Part shown: in pieces, positions 37,390-46,584 of the stretch
How the letters are laid out: each line of letters opens with the position of its first letter
Position numbering within the stretch: position 1 is the stretch's first letter
Source: Arthrobacter sp. ISL-48
Lineage (GTDB): Bacteria > Actinomycetota > Actinomycetes > Actinomycetales > Micrococcaceae
Reading direction: 5' to 3'
DNA: 64,000 bases
Assembly (NCBI RefSeq): GCF_018613805.1
Contig: NZ_JAGGPL010000003.1
Span: forward strand, 868,001-932,000
Made by a program: the position numbers and the translations under genes
The notes under the pieces: model-generated
What the model saw: only the letters and a program-made list of their open reading frames with translations
Told to the model about the DNA's origin: nothing
The model's database searches: none

Positions 37390-38740
37390 CCAGCTCCAGT
37401 GCCAGCTCGGTCCGGACGATCTGGGCAAGGCGCTCAGCAATGGCTTCGGCGGTGGCCTCGTCGCCGGCCTCCACCATGACGCGCACCACGGGTTCAGTGC
37501 CCGACGGACGCAGCAGGACCCTTCCGGTGTCTCCCAGTTCGGCCTCGGCGGCCCTTACAGCCTGCGTCAGCGCTTCTGAACTCTGCACACGGGTGCGGTC
37601 CACTCCCCTGACATTGATCAGAACCTGGGGAAGCTTGGTCATCACCGTGGCCAATTCCTTGAGCGGGCGGCCGGTCAGGGCGATCTGCGCGGCCAGCTGC
37701 AGCCCGGTGAGCACGCCGTCGCCGGTGGTGGCGTGGTCGGCAAAGATGACGTGGCCGGACTGTTCACCGCCCAGGTTGAAGCCCCCGTTCCGCATCTCCT
37801 CCAGGACGTAGCGGTCCCCCACTGCCGTCTCTCGGAGGCTGATGCCGGCGTCGCGGAGGGCGATCTTCAGGCCGAGGTTGCTCATGACTGTGGCCACAAG
37901 GACGTCGTCCCTGAGCTTGCCGGAGGCTTTCAGTGCCACGGCCAGGATGGCCATGATCTGGTCGCCGTCCACCTCGTTGCCTTCGTGGTCCACGGCGAGG
38001 CAGCGGTCGGCGTCGCCGTCGTGCGCAATACCCAGGTCCGCCCCATGCTTCAGGACGGCGGCCTTCAGCGGGCCCAGGTGGGTGGAGCCCACGCCGTCGT
38101 TGATGTTGTGGCCGTCAGGGTCGGCACCGATGACGACGACGTCGGCACCGGCGTCTTTGAAGACCTGCGGCGAGCAGCCGCTGGCGGCACCGTGGGCGCA
38201 GTCCAGGACCACCTTCAATCCGTCGAGGCGGTGAGGCAGTGTGCGGAGCAGGTGGACGATGTAGCGGTCCTCGGCGTCCGAGAAGCGCTGGATCCGGCCT
38301 ACCTCTGCACCCACCGGCCGTTGCGGTTCCTTGGCCATCTGGGCTTCGATGGCGTCCTCGACGTCGTCTGGCAGCTTCTGGCCGCCGCGGGCGAAGAATT
38401 TAATGCCGTTGTCCGGTGCCGGGTTGTGGGAGGCGGAAATCATCACGCCGAAATCGGCGTCGAGGTCGGCCACGAGGTAGGCAGCTGCCGGCGTCGGGAG
38501 GACCCCGGCGTCGTAAACGTCGATACCCGAACTTGAGAGGCCAGCCTCAACGGCGGCGGCGATGAACTCCCCGCTGGCGCGGGGGTCGCGGGCAACCACG
38601 GCGCGGGGGCGGGTGCCGTTGGTGTTGCGGTCGTGGCCGAGTACGACGGCGGCCGCCTGGGCCAGCTGCATCGCCAGCTCCGCTGTCAACATGCCGTTAG
38701 CCAGGCCCCGGACACCATCTGTTCCAAATAATCTAGACAT
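37379..38740 (-). CDS. glmM: Phosphoglucosamine mutase
   Basis: This 453-residue enzyme converts glucosamine-6-phosphate to the 1-phosphate on the way to UDP-GlcNAc. It starts [15 protein letters not shown]. The phosphoserine loop is [18 protein letters not shown] with Ser104. The metal loop [13 protein letters not shown] and the phosphate-binding [16 protein letters not shown] are intact. TACACT lies 7 nt before the ATG, giving a leaderless mRNA. It is flanked on both sides by glycosyltransferase genes. Confidence 0.97.
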   Translation of the reverse strand: MSRLFGTDGVRGLANGMLTAELAMQLAQAAAVVLGHDRNTNGTRPRAVVARDPRASGEFIAAAVEAGLSSSGIDVYDAGVLPTPAAAYLVADLDADFGVMISASHNPAPDNGIKFFARGGQKLPDDVEDAIEAQMAKEPQRPVGAEVGRIQRFSDAEDRYIVHLLRTLPHRLDGLKVVLDCAHGAASGCSPQVFKDAGADVVVIGADPDGHNINDGVGSTHLGPLKAAVLKHGADLGIAHDGDADRCLAVDHEGNEVDGDQIMAILAVALKASGKLRDDVLVATVMSNLGLKIALRDAGISLRETAVGDRYVLEEMRNGGFNLGGEQSGHVIFADHATTGDGVLTGLQLAAQIALTGRPLKELATVMTKLPQVLINVRGVDRTRVQSSEALTQAVRAAEAELGDTGRVLLRPSGTEPVVRVMVEAGDEATAEAIAERLAQIVRTELALELVTD

Positions 38741-38747
38741 CGGGTCA

Positions 38748-38753
38748 AGTGTA
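38748..38753 (-). promoter_or_regulatory. -10 hexamer of the leaderless glmM promoter
   Basis: On the minus strand, TACACT is followed by exactly 7 nt and the glmM ATG. Confidence 0.6.
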
Positions 38754-38921
38754 GAGGATGGGGTGAGGAGGCCGTCCGATCGGTCACCTCCGCGGGCCGC
38801 CTACCTGTTCATCGGGCTCGACTACCTGCTGTGCTGCCAGGGCGGTTACGTGGACTACTTGGTTTATTTGGATGGTACCTGTCTTTGCCTAAAAGCCTCG
38901 CTATCGTTATTCAGCCGCCTC

Positions 38922-38927
38922 TATTAT
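38922..38927 (+). promoter_or_regulatory. -10 hexamer of a leaderless promoter (GT2-GtrA gene)
   Basis: TATTAT is followed by exactly 7 nt and the ATG at 38935. Confidence 0.58.
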
Positions 38928-38934
38928 TCGATGC

Positions 38935-40173
38935 ATGACACCCAGCTACGGGGGCTTGGCGCTCGAAATTGTAGTACCGGTTTTCAATGAGGAAGCCGTA
39001 CTCGAAAACAGCATCTCAAGGCTCGCCGAATATCTCACGCACGAAATGCCTTCGACGTGGAAAATCACCATCGCCGACAACGCAAGCACCGACCGGACTC
39101 CGGCAATTGGGGCTCGTCTCAGCGAGCAGTTACCGAACGTCGAATACCGACGCCTGGAAGTCAAGGGCCGGGGCTATGCGTTACGGGACGCCTGGAGTGC
39201 CTCCGAGGCTAAAGTGCTGGCATACCTGGACGTGGACCTATCAACAGATCTGGCTGCCTTGCCACCGCTGGTGGCGCCCCTTCTTTCCGGTCATTCGGAC
39301 ATTTCTATCGGCACACGCCTGGGTCAGAGTTCCCGGGTCAGCCGTGGACCGAAGCGGGAATTCATTTCGCGGTCCTACAACTTTCTCCTTCGGCGCACGA
39401 TGCAGGTGCGTTTCTCCGATGCTCAATGTGGGTTCAAGGCAATCCGTGCGGATGTTGCAAGGCGACTACTGCCCCATGTCGAAGACAACTGCTGGTTCTT
39501 TGACACCGAACTGCTGATTATCGCCGAGCGCTCCGGTCTTCGAATTCACGAAATTCCAGTTGATTGGGTGGATGATCCGGACAGCCGGGTGGACATCAAG
39601 CAAACGGCCATGGACGACCTCCGTGGGATGGTGCGTGTGGCCAGCTCCCTGTTCAAAGGCGCCATTCCTGTCCAGGCGATATACGCGGAACTTGGTCGGC
39701 GGCCGATGATGCCCCCGGGAAGACCCAGCTTTTTCGGCCAAGTATTGCGCTTCGGTCTAGTGGGCGTTGCTTCAACGCTGGCCTTTGCAGTCTTGTACTT
39801 GGTGCTGCAAGGTCCCTTCGGAGCCCAAGAAGCAAACTTCCTTGCCCTGCTGATGACGGCCGTAGGCAATACCGCTGCCAACCGGCGGTTCACTTTCGGA
39901 ATCAGCGGTCCCGCGAGACTATTCACACAGCAGTTGCAAGGTCTTATTGTGTTCCTCGTGGCATGGGGAATCACGTCGTCTTCACTCCTCATCCTGCACG
40001 CGGCCAATTCGGATGCCCTTCCAAGCGTAGAACTGCTGACTCTCACCGCGGCCAACGTCTTCGCGACCTTGATGCGGTTCGTGCTCCTGCGGCTTTGGGT
40101 GTTCAGGGCGCGGCGTGAGGATGAGAGGACTGCAGCAATTGCACTGCGGCCGGTTGGAGACTCCGGCCATTGA
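38935..40173 (+). CDS. GT2 glycosyltransferase fused to a GtrA membrane domain
   Basis: This 412-residue protein joins two domains. Residues about 10-240 form a dolichyl-phosphate-mannose-synthase-like GT2 domain with EIVVPVFNEE, IADNASTDRT, the metal-binding AYLDVDLSTD (Asp99-Val-Asp101) and SDAQCGFKAIRADVARRLLP. Residues about 265-390 form a four-TM GtrA domain (FGLVGVASTLAFAVLYLVL, NTAANRRFTFGISG, FVLLRLWVF). Such fusions make and flip polyprenyl-phosphate sugars for GT-C enzymes, which fits the GT-C genes on either side. The composition is less GC-rich than typical for the window. Confidence 0.85.
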   Translation: MTPSYGGLALEIVVPVFNEEAVLENSISRLAEYLTHEMPSTWKITIADNASTDRTPAIGARLSEQLPNVEYRRLEVKGRGYALRDAWSASEAKVLAYLDVDLSTDLAALPPLVAPLLSGHSDISIGTRLGQSSRVSRGPKREFISRSYNFLLRRTMQVRFSDAQCGFKAIRADVARRLLPHVEDNCWFFDTELLIIAERSGLRIHEIPVDWVDDPDSRVDIKQTAMDDLRGMVRVASSLFKGAIPVQAIYAELGRRPMMPPGRPSFFGQVLRFGLVGVASTLAFAVLYLVLQGPFGAQEANFLALLMTAVGNTAANRRFTFGISGPARLFTQQLQGLIVFLVAWGITSSSLLILHAANSDALPSVELLTLTAANVFATLMRFVLLRLWVFRARREDERTAAIALRPVGDSGH

Positions 40174-40293
40174 GCTCTGACGCTCAAGGAGAACCCTGGT
40201 AAATCTAAAGCAAGTTGATCCCGAAACAGTCAAAATCTCGGAATGGGTCAGAAGGAACTTCAGCTATAAAACAATTTGGGGGAGAGCGAATTT

Positions 40294-42216
40294 ATGACCT
40301 CGACAGCTGCGCTTGCAAGTCCCCGGACAGGCACCCTTGCCCAGAGGCTGAGCCACATCGTCATACGCGGTAATGAGGCTCATCCGATTTGGGAGCGGCC
40401 AGTCTTGCTTGGCATTTTGTTTGTGAACGCGCTGATGAACTTCTGGAATCTAGCCATCAACGGGTGGGGCAACCCTTTCTACACAGCTGCAGTCCAATCA
40501 GGCACAAAGGATCTTCCCTCGGCCTTCTACGGTGCATCTGACTGGGGAAATTCGATCACTGTAGACAAACCGCCTCTAAGTCTCTGGGTCATGGAAATAT
40601 CAGTCCGAATTTTCGGTTTCAACCCGGTAAGTCTTTTGGCCCCACAGGCAGTCATGGGAGTTGCTTCAACCTTTCTGATCTACATCATTCTACGTAGACA
40701 TTCTTCGGCACTCGCTGCCATCTTGGCTGCCGTCGTCTATTGCACAACTCCCATCGTGGTTCTCTTGTCACGCTATAACAACCCTGACCCGCTAATGCTG
40801 CTCCTGATGCTGTTGGCCGTGTACTTCATGCAGTTGGCAATCGCATCGGTCAGGGCAAGATACTTCCTCTGGGCGGCTTTTGTCCTGGGACTCGCGTTCA
40901 TGACCAAGCAGCTTCAGGGCCTTCTAGTCTTACCCAGCCTTGGAGTCGCCTATCTGTGCTGGTTCCAGGCACCGTGGCGCAAGAAGATCGGCCAGACCAT
41001 TGCTGCGATTGGAACCTTAGCCGTCACGGGTGGCATCTGGATGCTCGTAGTGGACGCTGTACCGGCCCAATTGCGTCCGTTTGTGGGCGGTTCGCCCACC
41101 AATAGTGTCCTGGAGCTGACCCTGGCATACAACGGTGTGGATCGAGTGATCCAGAAGGGAGATGACGCGTCCACAAACCTTGTTCCCCAGCAATTCCGCC
41201 AAGTCGAATCAGATGCCGGCATCGCGAGGCTTCTGAACCCGAACTACGGGCAAGAAATCGGGTGGCTCCTTGTCTGCGGGGTTGTTTGTGCGCTCACAGT
41301 CCTCCTTCTCTGGAAACTGCTGTCAAAGACCCCGGAAACCCGCGCCACTGCCTTTGTGGCGACCAGCTGGTTTCTGGTGACTTTCCTGATGCTTTGCTTT
41401 ATGGGAGATCAAATTCACACCTACTACACCGCAGCACTGGCTCCGCCCCTTAGCTTGGTCATCGGTGTGGCCGTGGACTTATACGTCAAACACCGACGGT
41501 CATCCCGGATGATCCGATCCGCCGTGGCCGTTGCCGCGTTGGGTGGCGCAGCTTCATCTTGGCTGCTCCTCAACAGCGTGGTGGGATGGCCAAGTTGGTT
41601 GCCGACCGCTGTCATCGCCGTGGGAGCCCTGGGAGCCACGATGCTGATGGTGGTGGCACCGAACCGGGCCATGCTTGTCGTGGGTGTCCTAGTAACCATG
41701 AGTGCACTGCTGGCAGGGCCGATCCTTACGTCCCTGCACAACGTGGCGGTTCCACACAACGGCTCAAACCCGGTGTCGGGGATGCTCAGTAGGAACACGG
41801 GCAGCATCAACCGGTTCCTGGATGAGATGCAACACGGTGAGCACGAGTGGGCGTACAACATTGCATTTGGCCAACGACCAACCGCAGGTCTGGTCACTAC
41901 ACTAAGTCAGTCGAGTGGGTGCACGTGGGCGGCTGCCACATATGCCTCCCAGACGGCCGCAAGGCTTCAAATAGAATCAGATCGCGCCGTGATGCCCGTA
42001 GGTGGTTTCGCGGGCACGGATCCGTCGCCGACGCTTCAAGACTTCATCAATTACGTCCGCAACGGAAAAATCTGCTATTTCCTGGGCCACGACGACTTCC
42101 TCGCTACACAAACAGCTCCGACCGCCGTCGTCGAGATCTCTGATTGGGTCAAAGCCAATTTCCAAGCCGAGACAATGGACGGGCAAACGCTATATGACCT
42201 CCGCCCTCAGCCCTAA
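40294..42216 (+). CDS. GT39/ArnT-like membrane glycosyltransferase
   Basis: This 640-residue protein has a dozen or so TM segments. The catalytic first loop is characteristic of PMT/ArnT-type GT-C enzymes: TAAVQSGTKDLPSAFYGASDWGNS, then ITVDKPPLSLWVMEI. A large extracellular C-terminal domain follows residue about 500 (SGMLSRNTGSINRFLDEMQHGEHEWA). It should transfer a sugar from a polyprenyl-phosphate donor, plausibly made by the GT2-GtrA protein encoded 120 bp upstream, to an envelope acceptor. The ATG at 40294 has a GGGGGAG ribosome site; an in-frame TTG six codons earlier is less likely. Confidence 0.82.
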   Translation: MTSTAALASPRTGTLAQRLSHIVIRGNEAHPIWERPVLLGILFVNALMNFWNLAINGWGNPFYTAAVQSGTKDLPSAFYGASDWGNSITVDKPPLSLWVMEISVRIFGFNPVSLLAPQAVMGVASTFLIYIILRRHSSALAAILAAVVYCTTPIVVLLSRYNNPDPLMLLLMLLAVYFMQLAIASVRARYFLWAAFVLGLAFMTKQLQGLLVLPSLGVAYLCWFQAPWRKKIGQTIAAIGTLAVTGGIWMLVVDAVPAQLRPFVGGSPTNSVLELTLAYNGVDRVIQKGDDASTNLVPQQFRQVESDAGIARLLNPNYGQEIGWLLVCGVVCALTVLLLWKLLSKTPETRATAFVATSWFLVTFLMLCFMGDQIHTYYTAALAPPLSLVIGVAVDLYVKHRRSSRMIRSAVAVAALGGAASSWLLLNSVVGWPSWLPTAVIAVGALGATMLMVVAPNRAMLVVGVLVTMSALLAGPILTSLHNVAVPHNGSNPVSGMLSRNTGSINRFLDEMQHGEHEWAYNIAFGQRPTAGLVTTLSQSSGCTWAAATYASQTAARLQIESDRAVMPVGGFAGTDPSPTLQDFINYVRNGKICYFLGHDDFLATQTAPTAVVEISDWVKANFQAETMDGQTLYDLRPQP

Positions 42217-42264
42217 CCGGCATAGCAGGAATCACGACAGGCCGAGGAAGAGAAGGAAACAGCA

Positions 42265-42297
42265 GAAGCCCGCCCCGCCAATGGCGGGACGGGCTTC
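42265..42297. terminator. Bidirectional terminator between the GT39 gene and rpsI
   Basis: GAAGCCCG-C-CCCGCC and GGCGGG-A-CGGGCTTC form a stem of about 14 bp with one mismatch and a 3-nt loop, between the convergent GT39 and rpsI stop codons. The flanks are not strongly U-rich on either strand. Confidence 0.75.
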
Positions 42298-42312
42298 CAT
42301 GAAAGCGCGGGA

Positions 42313-42819
42313 TTAACGCTTGGAGTACTGCTGAGCCTTACGGGCCTTCTTGAGGCCGGCCTTCTTGCGCTCGATGACGCGGGCGTCACGGGAGAGGTAT
42401 CCGGCCTTCTTCAGGATGGCACGGTTGTTCTCGACGTCGATCTCGTTCAGGGAACGGGCGATGCCGAGGCGCAGTGCACCGGCCTGGCCGGAGATGCCGC
42501 CGCCGTGGATGCGGGCGATGACGTCGTAGGCACCGTCAAGATCAAGGATCTTGAAGGGCTCGTTGACGTCCTGCTGGTGCAGCTTGTTCGGGAAGTAGTT
42601 AGCCAGCTCGCGGCCATTGATGGTCCACTTGCCGGAACCCGGCACAACGCGGACGCGGGCAACAGCTTCCTTGCGGCGGCCAACAGCTGCGCCGGCAACG
42701 GTGAGGGCCGGGCGCTCCTTCTTCGGCGCAGCCGCTTCAGCAGCTCCGCTTTCCGAGGTGTAGCTGGTCAGGGTTTCCTCAGCCTCAACGGCTTCGGTGG
42801 TCTCTTCGTTCTGAGCCAC
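42313..42819 (-). CDS. rpsI: 30S ribosomal protein S9
   Basis: This is a 168-residue S9 protein. An acidic/Ala-rich N-terminal extension of about 40 residues ([20 protein letters not shown]) precedes the conserved body [25 protein letters not shown]. The tail [10 protein letters not shown] reaches the ribosomal P site. It is 38 bp downstream of rplM in the usual rplM-rpsI operon. Confidence 0.98.
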   Translation of the reverse strand: MAQNEETTEAVEAEETLTSYTSESGAAEAAAPKKERPALTVAGAAVGRRKEAVARVRVVPGSGKWTINGRELANYFPNKLHQQDVNEPFKILDLDGAYDVIARIHGGGISGQAGALRLGIARSLNEIDVENNRAILKKAGYLSRDARVIERKKAGLKKARKAQQYSKR

Positions 42820-42857
42820 GATTCTCCTTGTATAGATAAGTTGTTTGGTGGCCAGGA

Positions 42858-43301
42858 CTACTGGGCGACCTGGGTGATTTCGAAAGTCTTGGGCTGCTGG
42901 GCGGCGTGGGGGTGCTCGGCACCGCGGTACACCTTCAGCTTGCCCAGCTGCTGGGCAGCGAGGGAGTTCTTGGGGAGCATGCCCTTGATGGCCTTCTCAA
43001 CGGCGCGGACCGGGTTCGATTCCAGCAGCTCCGCGTAGTTGACGGAGGTCAGGCCGCCCGGGTAGCCGGAGTGGCGGTATGCGCGCTTCTGCTCCAGCTT
43101 GGCGCCGGTCAGGGCTACCTTTTCAGCGTTGATGATGATGACGAAGTCGCCCATGTCCATGTGGGACGCAAAGGTGGCCTTGTGCTTGCCGCGCAGCAGG
43201 ATTGCGGTCTGGCTGGCAAGACGACCAAGGACAACGTCTGTGGCGTCAATGACGTGCCACTGGCGGTTGATATCGCCGGGCTTCGGGGTGTACGTACGCA
43301 C
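42858..43301 (-). CDS. rplM: 50S ribosomal protein L13
   Basis: This is a 147-residue L13 protein of standard length. It begins at GTG 43301 ([20 protein letters not shown]), which matches the family N-terminus; a longer frame exists upstream but is not conserved. Body segments are [17 protein letters not shown] and [16 protein letters not shown], with [20 protein letters not shown]. The 43302-43598 stretch before it is the divergent regulatory region shared with the prepilin peptidase gene. No RNA gene or clear operator was recognised there. Confidence 0.97.
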   Translation of the reverse strand: MRTYTPKPGDINRQWHVIDATDVVLGRLASQTAILLRGKHKATFASHMDMGDFVIIINAEKVALTGAKLEQKRAYRHSGYPGGLTSVNYAELLESNPVRAVEKAIKGMLPKNSLAAQQLGKLKVYRGAEHPHAAQQPKTFEITQVAQ

Positions 43302-43598
43302 GGTTTTTGCCTCGTTCTTGTTCTGGCGTTCTTGTTTAGGTGTCACTCAAGCGCGTGCACCTACTATCTATGCGCTACCGGAACAGAGGTGAGGGCTCCA
43401 TGTAACCAGTCATCCTGAGGTCCCGAATGTGCTCGTTGAGTAGTCATCCTGCAACCGGATCCTCAAGCGGGCACGCATCATCGAGAAAGGACACGCACAA
43501 CGACTACCAATATTAGCTTGAACCGGGCGTCAGGGTCAAAATGAGGTAGCCGCGTACTCCTACGTCACGAGCCGGCCAGACGCTAGCAGGGGGATTCA

Positions 43599-44264
43599 GT
43601 GATTTTTCTGGGCAATGCCGGTTCGGCCGGCACGCTGTTCGCCGCTGGCTTCGGCCTGCTGGGGCTCATCCTGTCACCCCTCACTGAGTGGGTTATTGCG
43701 AGGCTCCTCCCTCGGCTTGACGGATTGCCTTCACTTCGCGTCCGGATCACGACGGCGGCCATCACTTCCGTTGTCTGCGCCGCCTTCGCGTTGAGGTTCT
43801 GGTCCGATCCGGGCCTGCCGGCCTTCCTCCTTCTTGCCGTTTTAGGCGTCCAGCTGGCAAGAATTGATATTTCGTTTCATTTGTTGCCCAACCGTCTGGT
43901 TCTATTCCTGCTGTTGGGTGGCTTTACCTTGCTCCTGGCTACGGTAATTGTCGGGCCGCAGTGGCCCAACGTCCTCCGTGCCGTGGCCGCAGGGGCCACC
44001 CTGTTCGTTATTTACCTGATCCTGGCGATTATTTCCCCCGGCGGCATCGGGATGGGCGATGTAAAGCTCGCAGCACCAGTCGGCCTGTACTTGGGGTACC
44101 TAGGTTGGAACCAGTTGCTCTATGGCGGCCTTCTTGGCTTCATTCTCGGAGGAATTGCGTCTTCGCTCATGCTGAGGTGGCACCGGAAAGAAAGGCCGGT
44201 CGAAGTAGCCTATGGGCCATCGATGCTCACTGCAGCCGTTGCCGTGTCACTCCTTTGGGGTTGA
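43599..44264 (+). CDS. A24-family prepilin peptidase (TadV/CpaA type)
   Basis: This 221-residue polytopic aspartyl protease cleaves Flp-type prepilins at the inner face of the membrane. The two catalytic aspartates are Asp90 in LARIDISFHLLPN and Asp154 in GGIGMGDVKLAAP. There are about six TM segments and no N-terminal methylase domain. The GTG start has AGGGGGA 6 nt upstream. It is the only prepilin peptidase in the window and heads the first of two tad operons. It presumably serves both sets of pilins. The 44265-44539 gap after it contains an AT-rich stretch likely to hold the flp promoter (TTGTTG-N17-CAATCT is a weak candidate). Confidence 0.9.
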   Translation: MIFLGNAGSAGTLFAAGFGLLGLILSPLTEWVIARLLPRLDGLPSLRVRITTAAITSVVCAAFALRFWSDPGLPAFLLLAVLGVQLARIDISFHLLPNRLVLFLLLGGFTLLLATVIVGPQWPNVLRAVAAGATLFVIYLILAIISPGGIGMGDVKLAAPVGLYLGYLGWNQLLYGGLLGFILGGIASSLMLRWHRKERPVEVAYGPSMLTAAVAVSLLWG

Positions 44265-44539
44265 GCCTGGCGTTCCCCCAACTCACTTTTTGGGACGTTC
44301 GATCTTCCCGCCCAAGTAGTACCTGCCCCTGACCCGGGCTAAAACTGAGTACTCAAAATCACGTCGCACGTACGTCTGTGCATTAGTCCGCAAAAAGTCG
44401 AGTACCACTACGCATTGTTGCCTTTGGATGCCAGTGACAATCTTTTCCTAGCGAAGTCCAACTGCTTAGGAAATATGGGGGCAGCTGGAAATTCGTTGAA
44501 ATCAATCTAAATCTATTTCACCGAATTAAGGAAAATACA

Positions 44540-44740
44540 ATGACTTCTCTTATGGTCTCGATGATGGCATTCGTCGCCGGCATCAAGGATCGCTTTACTT
44601 CCGAGAAGGGCGCGACGGCAACTGAGTACTCGCTCCTCGTCGCGTTCATCGCCCTGATCATCGTCGCCGGCGTCACTCTCTTCGGGAACGCGCTGAACAC
44701 CTGGTTCACCTCTCTGGCCACCAAGGTCGGCACCTGGTAA
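44540..44740 (+). CDS. flp: Flp-type pilin, copy 1
   Basis: This is a 66-residue prepilin. After a 24-residue leader it has the Flp cleavage motif SEKG|ATATEYSLL, with Gly24 at -1 and Glu29-Tyr30 at +5/+6. A hydrophobic helix (VAFIALIIVAGVTLFG) and a short tail ending in ATKVGTW follow. It is the major subunit of the Tad pilus. A TTAAGGAAAATACA ribosome region precedes the ATG. It is nearly identical in layout to the second copy 149 bp downstream. Confidence 0.95.
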   Translation: MTSLMVSMMAFVAGIKDRFTSEKGATATEYSLLVAFIALIIVAGVTLFGNALNTWFTSLATKVGTW

Positions 44741-44889
44741 ATGGCACTCCGCGGGTTGTGCCGTGCCCTTCCTTGAGCGGCGCGGCAAACCGCGAAGTGC
44801 TACGACGCGAAGCCCTGAAATCGCCGAATGGGGCGGATTAGGCCTTCACCGCAGATCCGAAGTGCTTCAACCGACTTAAGGAATTCACA

Positions 44890-45090
44890 ATGACTCAACT
44901 CATGGTCTCCGTCCTCGCCTTTGTCACCGGGGTCAAGATCCGCTTCACTTCCGAGAAGGGCGCAACTGCTACCGAGTACTCCCTTCTCGTCGCGTTCATC
45001 GCCCTCATCATCGTCGCCGGCGTCACCCTCTTTGGGCAGGCGCTGAACGACTGGTTCACCGCTCTGGCCACCAAGGTCGGCACCTGGTAG
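44890..45090 (+). CDS. flp: Flp-type pilin, copy 2
   Basis: This 66-residue pilin is a close paralogue of copy 1. It has the identical SEKG|ATATEYSLLVAFIALIIVAGVTLFG core and ATKVGTW end, with differences confined to the leader (QLMVSVLAFVTGVKIRF) and a few tail residues. The Shine-Dalgarno region CTTAAGGAATTCACA is also shared, so the pair reflects a local duplication. A 14-bp hairpin follows the stop. Confidence 0.95.
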   Translation: MTQLMVSVLAFVTGVKIRFTSEKGATATEYSLLVAFIALIIVAGVTLFGQALNDWFTALATKVGTW

Positions 45091-45104
45091 CAGAACACCA
45101 CCCA

Positions 45105-45142
45105 GGAGTATGCCGCGCCTCGCAGTACGCGCGGCATACTCC
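45105..45142 (+). promoter_or_regulatory. 14-bp perfect hairpin between flp copy 2 and tadE
   Basis: GGAGTATGCCGCGC (45105-45118) pairs perfectly with GCGCGGCATACTCC (45129-45142) across a 10-nt loop. No U-tract follows. It is probably an attenuator or RNA-processing/stability element that keeps pilin mRNA in excess over the assembly genes. Confidence 0.8.
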
Positions 45143-45169
45143 CAAGATCCAGCATCCTCGGGGGACCCG

Positions 45170-45565
45170 TTGAAGAAGACCCGCATGAAAAGTACGGACA
45201 GCAAGAGCCGTGGCGCTGTTGCCGTCGAGTTCGCCTTGGTTGCACCGCTATTGCTGGCTCTCGTCACCGGAATCGTCGAATTCGCGAACGCCTACAACGC
45301 CCAGATCTCTGTGACGCAGGCGGCCCGTGAGGCAGCGCGGACGATGGCCGTGAAGAAGAACCAGCCAGATGCCAAAGCAGCTGCAGTGGCCGGAGCTCCC
45401 GGCCTGAATGGCGCCGCATTCGTTTATAGCTTCAACCCGTCGACGCCTTGCATTCCCGATCAAGAAGTCAAAGTGACTATTTCCTACACCTCAGCAACGT
45501 TGACCGGGCTTTTTGGAAGTTCAGTAACCCTTACCGGAGTAGGAGCTATGCGATGCGGCGGATAG
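45170..45565 (+). CDS. tadE: TadE-like minor pilin, first tad cluster
   Basis: This pseudopilin of 131 residues has the processing motif KSRG|AVAVEFALVAPLLLAL (Gly15, Glu20) followed by the hydrophobic helix. Its C-terminal domain carries two cysteines (STPCIPDQE and GAMRCGG). TadE/TadF-type proteins are needed for pilus assembly. The start is taken as TTG 45170, which has a GGGGGA site just upstream; ATG 45185 is the alternative. It overlaps tadG by 13 bp. Confidence 0.85.
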   Translation: MKKTRMKSTDSKSRGAVAVEFALVAPLLLALVTGIVEFANAYNAQISVTQAAREAARTMAVKKNQPDAKAAAVAGAPGLNGAAFVYSFNPSTPCIPDQEVKVTISYTSATLTGLFGSSVTLTGVGAMRCGG

Positions 45566-46563
45566 TCACGCACCCCAAATCCACAGAGCACGGGGCTGCG
45601 GGTGTCATGGTGGCCGTCATGATGCTGGTCCTCCTCGGCGCCGGGGCCCTGGCAGTCGATACCGGCCAGATCTATGCCGAGCGCGCCCAGCTACAGAACG
45701 GGGCCGACGCCGGAGCGCTGGCGGGCGCGGACCTCTGCTCGGTGTCCGGCGGCTGCACCCAGGCTAACGCGAATGCCGTGGCACAGACACTGGCGAACAG
45801 CAATTCCAATGACAATAAATCCACCGTTCAGTTGGTGGACCTGTCGGTAGCCGGCCAGGTTAGTGTCACCACATCGACAAAAGACGGCACCACTAACGCC
45901 GGGTTCCTCAGCAAGATGTTTGCGAGCGTCCTCAACGCTCCGCCCGCCACTGTGGGCGCTACGGCAACGGCCAAATGGCTATATCCCACCAAGGGAGTCT
46001 CCGTCCTGCCTCTCACTTTTGCTGGTTGCGAATTCGTGGACGACGGCATGCCGCACAAGGTGCTCACGCAAGGCGGAGCCCAGGACTGCAACGGCACGAA
46101 CCCGTCGAACCAGATCATTCCCGGTGGATTTGCTTGGCTCATGCCCGACGGCGGCATCGGATGCAACGTAATAGCCGAAATCGGCAAATGGAGCTACACC
46201 AGCGCAGGCGAGGGAGTGCCCAATTCGTGCATTGATCTTTTCAACCCATCAATCAATCCGTCCTTGGCCAACTCCACTGTTGCGGTGCCCGTCTACAAAT
46301 ACACCTGCGCCGGAATGCCAGCCGCGCAGTTCGGTACCTGCAAAGGCAGCAGTGTGCAGTACTACATCGAAAAATGGGCAGGTTTCAAGCTCCAAGCGTG
46401 GAGCCTCACGGGTCAAGCCAAGTATGACCCAACCAACGTCTTTAGCAGCAGCGAGAAGGGACTGTATGGAACCTTCAAGGGCTATTCCGCGGATCCTGGC
46501 CTCTTCACCGGGGGCTCAACCACACCCACAGGCAACGTCGTTGTCCTCGGGCTGATCAAATAA
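45553..46563 (+). CDS. tadG: TadG-like pilus assembly protein, first cluster
   Basis: This 336-residue protein has one N-terminal TM helix (GVMVAVMMLVLLGAGALAVDTGQIYAERAQLQNGADAGALAGA), the TadG/DUF2134 signature. A large extracytoplasmic domain follows. The pseudopilin Glu at +5 is absent. The ATG at 45553 has AGGAG 7 nt upstream; the start lies inside the end of tadE. TadG proteins are thought to link the pilus or machinery to the cell wall; no enzymatic motif is visible. Confidence 0.85.
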   Translation: MRRIVTHPKSTEHGAAGVMVAVMMLVLLGAGALAVDTGQIYAERAQLQNGADAGALAGADLCSVSGGCTQANANAVAQTLANSNSNDNKSTVQLVDLSVAGQVSVTTSTKDGTTNAGFLSKMFASVLNAPPATVGATATAKWLYPTKGVSVLPLTFAGCEFVDDGMPHKVLTQGGAQDCNGTNPSNQIIPGGFAWLMPDGGIGCNVIAEIGKWSYTSAGEGVPNSCIDLFNPSINPSLANSTVAVPVYKYTCAGMPAAQFGTCKGSSVQYYIEKWAGFKLQAWSLTGQAKYDPTNVFSSSEKGLYGTFKGYSADPGLFTGGSTTPTGNVVVLGLIK

Positions 46564-46584
46564 GAAACATCTAAGGGGAACAAA

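Noticed and set aside
44342..44360. A GAGTACTC palindrome upstream of flp as an operator.
   Set aside because: The same eight bases occur within the flp coding sequence by chance of its codons, and there is no second site.
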